Assembly (NCBI RefSeq): GCF_000173915.1
Contig: NZ_ACDZ02000008.1
Coordinates: 186,001-250,000, forward strand
Origin: Gemella haemolysans ATCC 10379
GTDB lineage: Bacteria; Bacillota; Bacilli; Staphylococcales; Gemellaceae
DNA length: 64,000 bases
Reading direction: 5' to 3'
Position numbers and translations under genes: made by a program. The notes beneath the pieces were generated by a model. The model had not been told where the DNA came from, did no database searches, and saw only the letters and a list, made by a program, of their open reading frames with translations. Below, one piece after another: positions 54,287 to 62,569 of this stretch. Numbering within the stretch: the stretch's first letter is position 1; the number at the start of each line of letters is the position of its first letter.

Positions 54287-54499
54287 ATGGAAAAAAAATT
54301 AAATATTTACTTTACAACTGATAATAAAAAAACTTATCACATCACTTTATCATTTCCAAAAGATGATTTAAGTAAGTCTACTGTAGAAGCTGTTGCGAAA
54401 AAAATTGTTGATACTAAAGTACTTAACAACGACAAACACACTCTTACAGGATTCAAAAAAGCTACTTACACTACTCGTGAAGTAAGCGAACTTCAATAA
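54287..54499 (+). CDS. DUF2922 family protein
   Basis: 70 residues. KKLNIYFTTDNKKTYHITLSFPKDDL, then an EAVAKKIVDTKV helix, then the end TGFKKATYTTREVSEL: the DUF2922 pattern. AGGAGGGAA lies upstream, 20 bases after the first gene. Function unknown; it forms a conserved pair with DUF1659 proteins. Confidence 0.75.
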   Translation: MEKKLNIYFTTDNKKTYHITLSFPKDDLSKSTVEAVAKKIVDTKVLNNDKHTLTGFKKATYTTREVSELQ

Positions 54500-54512
54500 T
54501 AGAAGGGAGGGA

Positions 54513-54539
54513 GGTGCGGTTCGAACCGCACCTTTTTTT
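54513..54539 (+). terminator. Hairpin with T-run between DUF2922 and yvrJ-like genes
   Basis: Perfect GC-rich stem GGTGCGGT / ACCGCACC followed by T7 that touches the ATG at 54540. By sequence this is an intrinsic terminator, but it lies inside the cassette, between the GGGAGGGAGG ribosome site and the start codon. Confidence 0.75.
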
Positions 54540-54698
54540 ATGGACATACTAAATTTTATCAATACTGTAGGTTTCCCTATTTTTGTAGCGGTTTTTTTTC
54601 TTCTTAAACTAGACAATACCCTACAAAATATAGGTAAAAGTTTAAACGAACTTACACGTATTATAGAAACAAAGTTAAATATTAATATCAAAGAATAG
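54540..54698 (+). CDS. YvrJ-family small membrane protein (holin-like)
   Basis: 52 residues: MDILNFINTVGFPIFVAVFFLL (one membrane helix), then LDNTLQNIGKSLNELTRII. This is the YvrJ pattern of NVGFPI-VA-FLL-R/KL plus an amphipathic tail. No ribosome site lies directly upstream; GGGAGGGAGG is 30 bases away across a stable hairpin, which could bring it close. A small single-helix protein before a lysin resembles a holin in layout, but holin activity is inference. Confidence 0.7.
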   Translation: MDILNFINTVGFPIFVAVFFLLKLDNTLQNIGKSLNELTRIIETKLNINIKE

Positions 54699-54721
54699 TT
54701 TAATATAAGGGAGTAAATATT

Positions 54722-55399
54722 ATGACAAGTCAACAAACAATGGTTAACTGGGCAAAGGATAATGTTTATAAATGGATTGATATGGATGGAATGTATGGAG
54801 CACAATGTGTGGATCTAACTATGGCTTATGTGAAAAATTTCGCCAACTTCCAAATTTATGGTAATGCCATCGATTACCTAACTAACCCAATTCCTCCAGG
54901 TTGGAGACGTTATTTCAAAGGAGATACTGAAATAGCTCCAGGAGACATAGCAATTTGGCATTGGGGCGATTGGGACAAATTCGGTCATGTAGGTATAGTG
55001 ATTGAGGTAAATAAAGGAACTATCACCTCTGTAGAACAAAATGTTGATGGCACACCTGAACGTGGTGGTATCGCTCGTATTATGAGTCGGGACGATACTT
55101 ATCTCGCAGGCTTTATCAGACCTAGCTACGATTCAACTGAAGAATGGACTAGGATTCCTGAAACTGGCCATTTCACCGTAGAGGTTCCGTCTATAAATGT
55201 TAGGAATAAACCTAGCAAACTCGGAAAAGTTACCAACACTTACTACAAAGGAGAGCGCATCTACTATGATAGCTATGTAGTTAAAGAAGGTTTCGTCTGG
55301 ATTAGCTATATCTCATACTCTGGTGAGCGCCACTACGTCGCTACTGGAACACATAACGGAAGTGAGAGAACAAGTACATGGGGAGCTTTTAGGGAATAA
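54722..55399 (+). CDS. CHAP-SH3b peptidoglycan hydrolase (endolysin-like)
   Basis: 225 residues without a signal peptide. CHAP domain (about 5-125) with catalytic Cys 29 (GAQCVDLT), His 89 (FGHVGI) and the VEQN block. A C-terminal bacterial SH3-type wall-binding domain (about 145-220: VPSINVRNKPSKLGKV, GFVWISYISYSGERHYVATG) follows. This is the plan of staphylococcal and streptococcal phage endolysins (amidase or endopeptidase). The lack of a signal peptide and the preceding YvrJ-like membrane protein suggest holin-type release. No phage structural genes are nearby. AAGGGAG precedes the ATG. Confidence 0.88.
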   Translation: MTSQQTMVNWAKDNVYKWIDMDGMYGAQCVDLTMAYVKNFANFQIYGNAIDYLTNPIPPGWRRYFKGDTEIAPGDIAIWHWGDWDKFGHVGIVIEVNKGTITSVEQNVDGTPERGGIARIMSRDDTYLAGFIRPSYDSTEEWTRIPETGHFTVEVPSINVRNKPSKLGKVTNTYYKGERIYYDSYVVKEGFVWISYISYSGERHYVATGTHNGSERTSTWGAFRE

Positions 55400-55453
55400 G
55401 TATTAATATCGTAGTATAGATATCTTCCAACATCGAAGTTAATAAACAACTAA

Positions 55454-55488
55454 AAAAAGAAGCGACTGGATATTCCAATCGCTTCTTG
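55454..55488. terminator. Bidirectional terminator between the lysin and LysM-NlpC genes
   Basis: About 12-bp stem AGAAGCGA-TGG / CCAATCGCTTCT with A-rich and T-rich flanks. Confidence 0.85.
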
Positions 55489-55506
55489 CTCTTATTTATT
55501 CTTTAA

Positions 55507-56619
55507 TTATTTAACGCGGATGTAAACTGGTCCACTACCTAAGTTTGCAGTGTTAAGTACAGTTTGGTTTCCATTCCATCCACCGTGGATAGCTTGTCCA
55601 TTACCTGCGTAAACTCCGATGTGAGCTGCTCCCATTCCACCGTTTGCATAGTAAACTAAGTCTCCAGGTTGAGCTTGAGATGCTGGAACTACTGTTCCTA
55701 AGCTCATGTATCCTGCTGGCCAGTCGTGGAAGTTGATTCCAACTGCTTTAAGAGCATTTGTTACTAACAATGTACAATCTTGGAAAGTTCCTAATTGAGC
55801 TAATGCAGCTTGGTAGATTGCAGCTCCTTTGTTTGAAGATGCTACTTGAGTTGTTGCTGCAGCTGCTGGAGCTTGAGTTTTAGCTGTTACTGTTGGCGCT
55901 GCTGTTGCAACTGCTGGCGTTGCTGCTGGTTTTTCTGCCGCTTTAGCTACAGCTGGTTTAGCTACTGGAGCTTCTTTCTTAACTTCAGCTTTTGGAGCCT
56001 CTTCTTTTTTAGTTTCTACAGCTTTTGTTTCAGCTTTTGCTGGAGCTGGAGTTGCTGCTGCTTTTGGCGCTGCCGCAGGAGCTGTTGGTGCTGCTGCTGG
56101 AGCTACTGTTGCAGCTGTTTTTGGTGCAACTGTTTGAACAGGGTCAACTTTAACTACAGTTTTTTCTGGAGTGTTTTCCACTACAGTTGCTTTTGGAACT
56201 GTTACTTCAGCAGTTTTCGCTGCATTTCCATCAACTTTTAATACTGTCCCAACGTAGATTAAGTTAGGATCTGAAAGGTTATTTAATTTAACAAGTTCGT
56301 CTACTGTAACACCGAATCTGTTAGCAACTTTACCTAAAGTATCTCCTAATACTACTGTGTAGTATCCTTGTTCTTTAGCTTGAGCTACTTGAGCTACTGT
56401 TGTATTATAAGTTAATTTATCTCCAGGGAAGATTAATGAACTTGTTAAGTTGTTATCTTGCATAAGTTGATCAACAGTTGTTCCATTGTTGATTGCGATA
56501 TCCCAAAGAGTATCACCTTTCTTTACTGTATATGTATCAGCGTCTGCGATTTGCGCTAATCCTACTCCTACTGTTGATACGATTGCCGTAGCGGCTACTA
56601 ATTTTTGTAATTTAGTCAT
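55507..56619 (-). CDS. LysM-NlpC/P60 cell-wall hydrolase
   Basis: 370 residues. Signal peptide (about 1-27, cleavage near ADA), LysM 1 (about 30-73, YTVKKGDTLWDIA) and LysM 2 (about 87-130, YTVVLGDTLGKVA). Next comes a long Ala/Pro/Lys-rich linker (about 135-260) and a C-terminal NlpC/P60-type domain with Cys in FQDCTLL (about 281) and His in AAHIGVYAG and AIHGGW. Secreted gamma-D-glutamyl endopeptidase type. It has a long leader and a WalR-type box just before its -35. CTTAAGGAG-type ribosome site. Confidence 0.9.
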   Translation of the reverse strand: MTKLQKLVAATAIVSTVGVGLAQIADADTYTVKKGDTLWDIAINNGTTVDQLMQDNNLTSSLIFPGDKLTYNTTVAQVAQAKEQGYYTVVLGDTLGKVANRFGVTVDELVKLNNLSDPNLIYVGTVLKVDGNAAKTAEVTVPKATVVENTPEKTVVKVDPVQTVAPKTAATVAPAAAPTAPAAAPKAAATPAPAKAETKAVETKKEEAPKAEVKKEAPVAKPAVAKAAEKPAATPAVATAAPTVTAKTQAPAAAATTQVASSNKGAAIYQAALAQLGTFQDCTLLVTNALKAVGINFHDWPAGYMSLGTVVPASQAQPGDLVYYANGGMGAAHIGVYAGNGQAIHGGWNGNQTVLNTANLGSGPVYIRVK

Positions 56620-56666
56620 CTATTTCAATCTCCTTAAAATTAGGTTTGAGTCAAGCGACTCATTTA

Positions 56667-56710
56667 TCTATAATAAATACTATTTTAATCTATAATAAAT
56701 ACTATTTTAA
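56667..56710. repeat. 22-bp direct repeat in the leader of the LysM-NlpC gene
   Basis: Two adjacent perfect copies of TCTATAATAAATACTATTTT(AA) at 56667-56688 and 56689-56710, within the transcribed leader. Confidence 0.85.
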
Positions 56711-56813
56711 TTTCTATATCTTTAATTTCTATAAACTATTTTTTCTAAACTATAAATGTCATAACCTCATTCAACCTCTGTTGAACTTCGTTATATAATC
56801 TTGACATACTAAC

Positions 56814-56842
56814 ATTATATGTTCTCATGAAGCCTTTTTCAA
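56814..56842 (-). promoter_or_regulatory. Promoter of the LysM-NlpC gene
   Basis: Minus-strand TTGAAA (56837-56842), 17-base spacer, TATAAT (56814-56819), giving a leader of about 190 bases. Confidence 0.7.
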
Positions 56843-56846
56843 GGTT

Positions 56847-56863
56847 TGTAACAGTTTTGTAAT
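56847..56863 (+). promoter_or_regulatory. WalR binding box
   Basis: TGTAAC-AGTTT-TGTAAT fits the WalR consensus TGTWAH-N5-TGTWAH exactly. It lies four bases upstream of the -35 of the LysM-NlpC promoter, on the opposite strand to transcription. Confidence 0.65.
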
Positions 56864-56931
56864 AATAACGATAACTCTCTGTTACATTATGCGGAATTCG
56901 TAACATTAACCACACTCTATAAGCAGTTCAA

Positions 56932-56960
56932 TTGCATTTTAAGCGTTTTTGTTATATAGT
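56932..56960 (+). promoter_or_regulatory. Promoter of ccdA-tlpA
   Basis: TTGCAT 56932-56937, 17-base spacer, TATAGT 56955-56960. Confidence 0.65.
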
Positions 56961-56998
56961 AAACCTGTAATTTTTAATTTTATTTTCATGGGGGTTTT

Positions 56999-57727
56999 AT
57001 GACAGATTTTAATACAGCTAGCTCTGCCTTAAAGATGATTCTTGTCTTCTTAGAAGGTCTTCTATCATTCCTTTCTCCTTGCGTAATACCTATATTACCT
57101 ATCTATATCGGTATTCTTGCAGGAAAAAAAGAAATGAACGAACGTGGAGAACTAGTCTTCAATAAACGTAACACTGTTACAAATACACTATCATTCGTGT
57201 TAGGTATTTGTTCAACATTTTTCATCCTAGCTTTTGCAACAAGTTTCATCAGTATTTTCTTAAATGAAAACATTAAAACATTACAAACCATCAGTGGTAT
57301 TTTAATCATCTTTATGGGATTACTACAACTAGGCGTATTTAAGATAGGATTTTTAAAACAAGAATTTTCAATAAAAAACAAAGTTAAGAGAAAAGGAAAT
57401 AAAACTACTCCGATTCTTGCTTTTTTAATGGGATTCACTTTTAGCTTTTCTTGGACACCATGTATCGGACCAATCTTAGCTAGTGTTTTCCTGTATGCAT
57501 CTAGTCATACTGGAATAATGAGCGTTCTTTTAATTCTTGCATACTGCTTAGGATTTATCTTACCGTTTATCCTTGTTGCATTCTTCGCTTCAAAATTATT
57601 AGAACTATTCAAAAAACATACAAATATACTAAAATACACACAAGTTATCTCAGGTATTATCCTTATCTTAATCGGTATATTAATTCTGAGTGGATCATTT
57701 ATCTCTCTAACTAGATATTTTTCTTAA
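56999..57727 (+). CDS. ccdA: Cytochrome c biogenesis-type thiol transporter CcdA
   Basis: 242 residues, six membrane helices. The two redox Cys lie in conserved settings: SFLSPCVIPILPIYIGIL (about residue 26) and SWTPCIGPILASVF (about 158). Passes electrons from cytosolic thioredoxin to extracellular thiol proteins. The next gene, 29 bases on, encodes the likely partner, a TlpA-type lipoprotein. Such pairs keep extracellular thioredoxin/MsrAB-type repair systems reduced in streptococci. Confidence 0.93.
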   Translation: MTDFNTASSALKMILVFLEGLLSFLSPCVIPILPIYIGILAGKKEMNERGELVFNKRNTVTNTLSFVLGICSTFFILAFATSFISIFLNENIKTLQTISGILIIFMGLLQLGVFKIGFLKQEFSIKNKVKRKGNKTTPILAFLMGFTFSFSWTPCIGPILASVFLYASSHTGIMSVLLILAYCLGFILPFILVAFFASKLLELFKKHTNILKYTQVISGIILILIGILILSGSFISLTRYFS

Positions 57728-57756
57728 ACTTGTGATGTGAATTGGAGGAAAATAAT

Positions 57757-58335
57757 ATGAAAAAACTAACAATACTTAGCGCAACACTTCTTAGTAGTAC
57801 TCTAATTTTGAGTGCATGTTCTAGCACCTCTGAAAAAAAAGAAGAAACTAACAAACAAACTACAACATCTTCAACTAGCGAGAACAAAGCTATCCAAGCT
57901 TTTGACTTTACAGCTATGGATAAAGATGGAAAAACAGTAAAACTAAGCGACTTTAAAGGTAAAAAAGTTTACATCAATATGTGGGCTAGCTGGTGTGGTC
58001 CATGTATGAGAGAAATTCCTGAATTAGAAAAAACATATCAAAAATTAAAAGATAATAAAGATATCGTCTTTCTATCAATGACTTCTCCTAATGATGCAGA
58101 GTTTAAAAACCAAAGTCCTCAAGACAAAGGTAAAGATGTAATCCTTAATAAAGCAAAAGAACTTGGCGTGACTTATCCCGTTCTTTTCGATGTTAATGAC
58201 CGCTTCATCATAAACTACGCAATTCGTTCATTCCCGACACATATTTTCATCAACAGCGATGGTACAATCGGAAATAGAATCGCCGGTGCAGTTACTGAAG
58301 AGTCACTAACTAAAGAAATAGAAAAACTTAAATAA
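57757..58335 (+). CDS. TlpA/ResA-type thioredoxin-fold lipoprotein
   Basis: 192 residues from the ATG at 57757 (GGAGGAAA upstream). Lipobox LSAC (Cys 21), a Ser/Thr/Lys linker, then a thioredoxin fold with WASWCGPCMREIPELEK. The cis-Pro is in RSFPTHIFIN. An extracellular thiol-disulfide reductase kept reduced by CcdA; probable clients are methionine sulfoxide reductase or other surface thiol proteins. Operon with ccdA. Confidence 0.92.
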   Translation: MKKLTILSATLLSSTLILSACSSTSEKKEETNKQTTTSSTSENKAIQAFDFTAMDKDGKTVKLSDFKGKKVYINMWASWCGPCMREIPELEKTYQKLKDNKDIVFLSMTSPNDAEFKNQSPQDKGKDVILNKAKELGVTYPVLFDVNDRFIINYAIRSFPTHIFINSDGTIGNRIAGAVTEESLTKEIEKLK

Positions 58336-58342
58336 TAAATAA

Positions 58343-58428
58343 TCCGAATCTAATAGTTATGCAATATCTATAACTAACCTTATGGTTATCTTTACAGATA
58401 TACAGTAACCATCTAGATTCGGATCTTT
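58343..58428. terminator. Terminator region between tlpA and the esterase-like gene
   Basis: Long-range inverted repeat ATCCGAATCTA near 58343 with TAGATTCGGAT near 58413, followed by CTTTTTCT. Further pairing lies inside. Works for both converging genes. Confidence 0.7.
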
Positions 58429-58443
58429 TTCTAATTTCTAATA

Positions 58444-59277
58444 TTATTTATCAACATTAAGCTCCATGCTGTTTTTTAACCACTTTTCCAGCAACTTCAC
58501 ATGCAGATTCTCTTCTTCACATTCGAAGACCGTAACTTCTTTTCGTTTAAACACACTTTCTAACTTTTTATTAAGAATAATATTATTTTCATCTAGATTT
58601 GAATAGCCAAAATACACTTTCGCATCAACTCTCTCTCCATATTTTAAGACATCTATTTCTCTTAATCTCATCAATAAATAGTCTTCTCTTTCAGGATAAT
58701 TCCGTGCATATTCTCTTATTCCATCATATACACCAACATCAAGATTATTATCAAAAATATATTTAAAATCGAAGTTCTGCACATTCGAAATAAACAACCT
58801 ATCCACCAACTTACCTACAGCTGAAACCACAATTCCTATTGCAGCTCCTTGACCTTTAGCAACAACGTTCACCTCTAAATTCGGAAATTCTCTTTTTAAA
58901 ATATTCACAAGATCTATTCCATCTTGATAGGCATAATTATAATATAACTCTTCATCGCTATTATTGTTTAGAAAAGGAAAATAAATTGAGGCAGGTTGAT
59001 TATTTTCACTTCTCCCCCTATCTCCTCTAACATGAAGTGTTGCTCCACTATATCCTAAGGCATAATAATTCATGAGTCCTAAAAAGCCCCTAGGTACTTC
59101 TTCATAATCCGGAAATTCTAATATGAATCCTTTATTATTAACTTTTTTAACGACAATCTCCGCATGAATTTTTGAATAATCCACAGCTTCAAATTCAACT
59201 ATTAATAACTGAAATTCCTGCTCATCTCTAACAATATTAATCTTATAATTAAGTTCTCTTTCTTTTTCTAAATCCAT
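58444..59277 (-). CDS. Acetylxylan-esterase-like alpha/beta hydrolase lacking the nucleophile Ser
   Basis: 277 residues, with the AXE1/cephalosporin-C deacetylase layout: LGYSGATLHVRGDRGRSENN (about 74-93) and a nucleophile elbow at VVAKGQGAAIG. In AXE1 the elbow is GGSQGG; here the Ser position is Gly 142. A late ENLHVK may hold the His. Relatives are encoded near sialic-acid genes in streptococci, presumably to de-O-acetylate sialic acids. Without the Ser the protein may be inactive, use another residue, or have a changed role. Separated from the transporter gene by an intergenic repeat. Confidence 0.7.
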   Translation of the reverse strand: MDLEKERELNYKINIVRDEQEFQLLIVEFEAVDYSKIHAEIVVKKVNNKGFILEFPDYEEVPRGFLGLMNYYALGYSGATLHVRGDRGRSENNQPASIYFPFLNNNSDEELYYNYAYQDGIDLVNILKREFPNLEVNVVAKGQGAAIGIVVSAVGKLVDRLFISNVQNFDFKYIFDNNLDVGVYDGIREYARNYPEREDYLLMRLREIDVLKYGERVDAKVYFGYSNLDENNIILNKKLESVFKRKEVTVFECEEENLHVKLLEKWLKNSMELNVDK

Positions 59278-59326
59278 ATCTCCAACACCTCAGAATTCAT
59301 ATTTCACTTTAATTATATCTTATTAT

Positions 59327-59400
59327 GAGAATGACTCAAAATCGCAATTTCGGAGAAATCATTTTTACCGAGTCACTTTCTTAGATTTTAGGACTTTTTT
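59327..59400. repeat. Intergenic repeat element, internally deleted copy
   Basis: GAGAATGACTCAAAATCGC...CGAGTCACTTTCTTAGATTTTAGGACTTTTTT matches both ends of the copy at 36710 but lacks the roughly 100-base middle block. Confidence 0.65.
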
Positions 59401-59511
59401 ATCAATTCCACCACTATTTTACATTATCTTTAGAAAAAATATCAAACTCTAAGCTCTTAAATAAACTACTCCACTACACTTATAATTTATTAACTTCATG
59501 ACAAAAAACAA

Positions 59512-59532
59512 TCCTCAACACTAGGTCGAGGA
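59512..59532 (-). terminator. Terminator of the nanA-transporter operon
   Basis: 8-bp stem 59512-59519/59525-59532 (one G-U), followed by GTTTTTTGT on the minus strand. Confidence 0.75.
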
Positions 59533-59574
59533 CTGCTTTTATAAGTTCGTTATATTTTTTGAAATCTTACTTTA

Positions 59575-61128
59575 TTATTTTGCTTCTTTTACGTATTCTT
59601 GATCTTTAGTGTGAATAGTAAGTCCAGTGATATTTTTAGTAGATTTGAAGAAGAAACTACAGATATAACCGAATACTAATGCACTTAAGAATGAGAATCC
59701 TGAGAAGATAAATGGACTTTGTTTAGCATAAGTTGTGAAGTCTTGGATGTACCAACATACAAGCCCTGCAACTAATAATCCTAATAATGCTCCAGCTCCG
59801 TTTGCACGTTTAGTGAAGATACCAAGTGCGAATGTACCAGCTAAAGGCACCCCTAGAAGTCCGATATATTTAAGGAATAAATCCCAAGTTTCTTTTTGGT
59901 TAGAGTTTACGAAGTATAATGCTGCGATTGTTCCTAATACACCAGCTAAGATGATAATAATACGCGCTAATAAAACGTCTTGTTTAGCATCTTTACTTAA
60001 TCCGAAGAAACGTTGTTTAATATCAACCGTGATACAAGCAGAAATTGAGTTTAAGCTTGATGCAATTGTTGATTGAGCCGCCGCTAAGATGGCTGCGATA
60101 ACCAATCCTGCAACCCCTGCAGGTAACGCTGTTAAGATGAAGTAAGGTACTAAAGCTGTTGTATTAGCTGCTTTACCCACTACTTCAGCGTTCATGAAGT
60201 CTGGTAATTTTGTTACAGCATGGCCACCTTTATAGAAACTGTATAAAACTGTTCCCATTCCGTAGAAGATTGGAATAGAGATGAATGCTAATAATCCATT
60301 TGTCCAAAGTGATTTATTAGTTTCTTCTTCAGATTCAGTAGTACTATAACGTTGAACTACGTCTTGAGAAGCTGTGTATTGTTGTAAACTGTTAAATAAT
60401 GATCCAATGAAGATAATTGGAATAGTAGATGCAGTTAATGACCAGTTAAATTTCTCAGCAGTTATAATTTTACCGTTAGCTAAAGCATCTTGAGTAATTT
60501 GTCCGAATCCACCTACGTGGTATGCTCCTAAGATAATTACTAAAACAGCTCCTCCAAGTAAAATGATACCTTGGATAACGTCTGTCCAGATAACCCCTTC
60601 AACCCCTCCTAAGAATGAGTAAACTACGCAAAGTAATCCGATTACCGCACATACTAAGAATGGGTTAAGTGTTGATACTGATGTAATGGCAACTGTTGGT
60701 AAATAAATAACGATAGCTACACGTCCGATGTGGAATAGTGAGAATAACACACTTCCTACTACACGAACACTAGGATTGAAACGTTCTTCTAAATATTCAT
60801 ACGCTGTAGTTACATTTAGTTTTCTAAAGAATGGAACATAGTAGTGGATTAAGATAGGAATAATTGCGATAATTGAAAAGTTCCCAGCTGCATATGTCCA
60901 GTCTCCGTTAAATGCTTTTTCCGGTGTAGCCATAAATGTAATGGCTGATAATGTTGTTGCATAAATCGAGAATCCTACTGCCCAAGATGGAATGTTCCCT
61001 CCGGCTTTGAAGAATTCGTCCGTGCTTTCACCTGCTTTTTTAGTGAAATACACACCTATTGCTAGCATAGCTATTAAGTAAACTCCTAATACTATACTGT
61101 TAAGTGTACCAAATCCTATTTTGTCCAT
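59575..61128 (-). CDS. Sodium:solute symporter, probable sialic-acid transporter
   Basis: 517 residues, about 13-14 helices of the SSS family. An N-terminal LIAMLAIGVYFTKKAGESTDEFFKAGGNIPSWAVGFSIYATTLSAITFMATPEKAF region carries the Na2-site residues. The core block YSFLGGVEGVIWTDVIQGIILLGGAVLVI follows. Sits 104 bases after nanA on the same strand with no terminator between, so it is taken as the sodium-coupled N-acetylneuraminate importer. Another sugar cannot be ruled out from sequence alone. Confidence 0.85.
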   Translation of the reverse strand: MDKIGFGTLNSIVLGVYLIAMLAIGVYFTKKAGESTDEFFKAGGNIPSWAVGFSIYATTLSAITFMATPEKAFNGDWTYAAGNFSIIAIIPILIHYYVPFFRKLNVTTAYEYLEERFNPSVRVVGSVLFSLFHIGRVAIVIYLPTVAITSVSTLNPFLVCAVIGLLCVVYSFLGGVEGVIWTDVIQGIILLGGAVLVIILGAYHVGGFGQITQDALANGKIITAEKFNWSLTASTIPIIFIGSLFNSLQQYTASQDVVQRYSTTESEEETNKSLWTNGLLAFISIPIFYGMGTVLYSFYKGGHAVTKLPDFMNAEVVGKAANTTALVPYFILTALPAGVAGLVIAAILAAAQSTIASSLNSISACITVDIKQRFFGLSKDAKQDVLLARIIIILAGVLGTIAALYFVNSNQKETWDLFLKYIGLLGVPLAGTFALGIFTKRANGAGALLGLLVAGLVCWYIQDFTTYAKQSPFIFSGFSFLSALVFGYICSFFFKSTKNITGLTIHTKDQEYVKEAK

Positions 61129-61232
61129 GGTACTCCCCTCCTATTTTTTCTTAATAATATTTTTTCTGATATTGGGAAGAAGGAGAAACACTCCTCTTCC
61201 CACCCCTAATTTTTTACTCCTTATTTTAAAAA

Positions 61233-62111
61233 TTATAGGTTATAATCTTTAACTAATTTTTCTACTTCAGCTAATTTAGCTGGATCAAATGATTTCATAG
61301 GTTTTTTACAAGTTCCTGCGTCAATACCTTTAACTTTTAAGATTTCTTTAAGAGTTTGATATAATCCTAATTCTAATACTTTTTCAATTACATCATTCGC
61401 TTCATGTTGAAGTTCATAAGCTTCAGCAACTTTACCTTCTTTAGCAAGTCTGAAGATTTCTTGGCTTCTTTGTCCGTTAACATTGTATGTAGATCCGATA
61501 GCCCCATCTACTCCTGTAATAGCCGCTTGAACTAACATTTCATCAAATCCAGACCAAATTAGTTTGTTAGGGAATCGTTTTCTGAATCTTTCTAATTGAT
61601 AGAAGTCTGCTGCAGTGTATTTAACACCGATAACTTTTTCATCTTCTAGTAATTCAGCGAATTGATCTAAACTAATTTTAACTCCTGTTAAGAATGGAAT
61701 GTAGTAAAGAATCATGCTGTTATCTGTAGCATCGATGATTGTTTTGTAGTAGTGTTTGATTTCATTAAATGATAATGGGTAGTAGAATGGAGTAACTGCT
61801 GATAATGAGTCATATCCTAATTCTGTAGCATATTTAGCTAATTCTACAGCTTCATTTAAATCTAAAGATCCAATTTGAGCGATAAGTTTAACTCTATCCC
61901 CAACTACTTCTTTTACAAATTTAAAAATCTGTTTCTTTTGAGCAGTGTTTAATAAGAAGTTCTCCCCACTACTTCCGTTAACATATAAACCATCAATTTT
62001 ACTTACATTGATGTTATGTTCAATAACCTGTCTTAGCCCCTCTTCCTTAACCTCACCATTTTCATCAAATGGAATAAGTAAAGCCGAATATAATCCTTTT
62101 AAATCTTTCAT
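61233..62111 (-). CDS. nanA: N-acetylneuraminate lyase
   Basis: 292 residues, DHDPS/NAL-family TIM barrel. [12 protein letters not shown] (about 43-54) binds the carboxylate. Tyr 137 (LYYIPFLTG) and Schiff-base Lys 164 (GVKYTAADF) are the catalytic pair, followed by [24 protein letters not shown]. Cleaves N-acetylneuraminate to ManNAc and pyruvate. ACGGAGG precedes the ATG. First gene of the nan operon, with a promoter overlapping a cre-like element. Confidence 0.95.
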   Translation of the reverse strand: MKDLKGLYSALLIPFDENGEVKEEGLRQVIEHNINVSKIDGLYVNGSSGENFLLNTAQKKQIFKFVKEVVGDRVKLIAQIGSLDLNEAVELAKYATELGYDSLSAVTPFYYPLSFNEIKHYYKTIIDATDNSMILYYIPFLTGVKISLDQFAELLEDEKVIGVKYTAADFYQLERFRKRFPNKLIWSGFDEMLVQAAITGVDGAIGSTYNVNGQRSQEIFRLAKEGKVAEAYELQHEANDVIEKVLELGLYQTLKEILKVKGIDAGTCKKPMKSFDPAKLAEVEKLVKDYNL

Positions 62112-62181
62112 TGTAATAACCTCCGTTATTTGTTTTTTATTTTGTGCATTTATTTAACACATTAAATTTTAATACACTTAT

Positions 62182-62210
62182 ATTTTAAAACGTTTTCTTT
62201 TGTTTGTCAA
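62182..62210 (-). promoter_or_regulatory. nan operon promoter with overlapping cre-like palindrome
   Basis: Minus-strand TTGACA (62205-62210), 17-base spacer, TAAAAT (62182-62187). Within the spacer lies AAAACGTTTT, the palindromic core of catabolite (CcpA) sites, though the flanking TG/CA is not conserved. Confidence 0.65.
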
Positions 62211-62569
62211 TAGAAATTTTTTAAAAAATTTATTTTTTTGAAAACCTTTCAACCTTTGCTACTGTTATCATGTTTACACTATATAATAATACTTAATCTA
62301 ATTTACGTTTATATAGTATATGTAAATCTATTGTCTAGTCTTCTTATCTCTATTTAATACATTAAACTTGTCATTTATTAAAAAATAAAAAGCGACTCAT
62401 TCAACATAATTTCATAGAAACTATGCTTATAAAGTCGCCTTTATTCAACGCATCAAATAATTAAAAAACACTACGTACTCTAATTAAATATCAATTAATT
62501 AATAAGTTTTAATATTATATTCGAATTTCAAGATAATTTAACTTTTAGATATACTACTCAGTCGCTATT
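62211..62569. other. Intergenic region between nanA and manA
   Basis: AT-rich. Contains the manA terminator (62392-62438) and no supportable ORF or repeat. Confidence 0.4.
62392..62438 (-). terminator. Terminator downstream of manA
   Basis: GCGACT (62392-62397) pairs with AGTCGC (62433-62438), with inner CATAG/CTATG pairing. T-rich on the minus strand. Confidence 0.65.

Noticed and set aside
55846-56241. 131-residue Cys/Ser/Trp-rich plus-strand ORF
   Set aside because: Antisense of the Ala/Pro-rich linker in the LysM-NlpC gene; no ribosome site.
56620-56813. Cyclic-di-AMP riboswitch in the long leader of the LysM-NlpC gene
   Set aside because: None of the conserved ydaO blocks is visible; the leader is mostly AT repeats.
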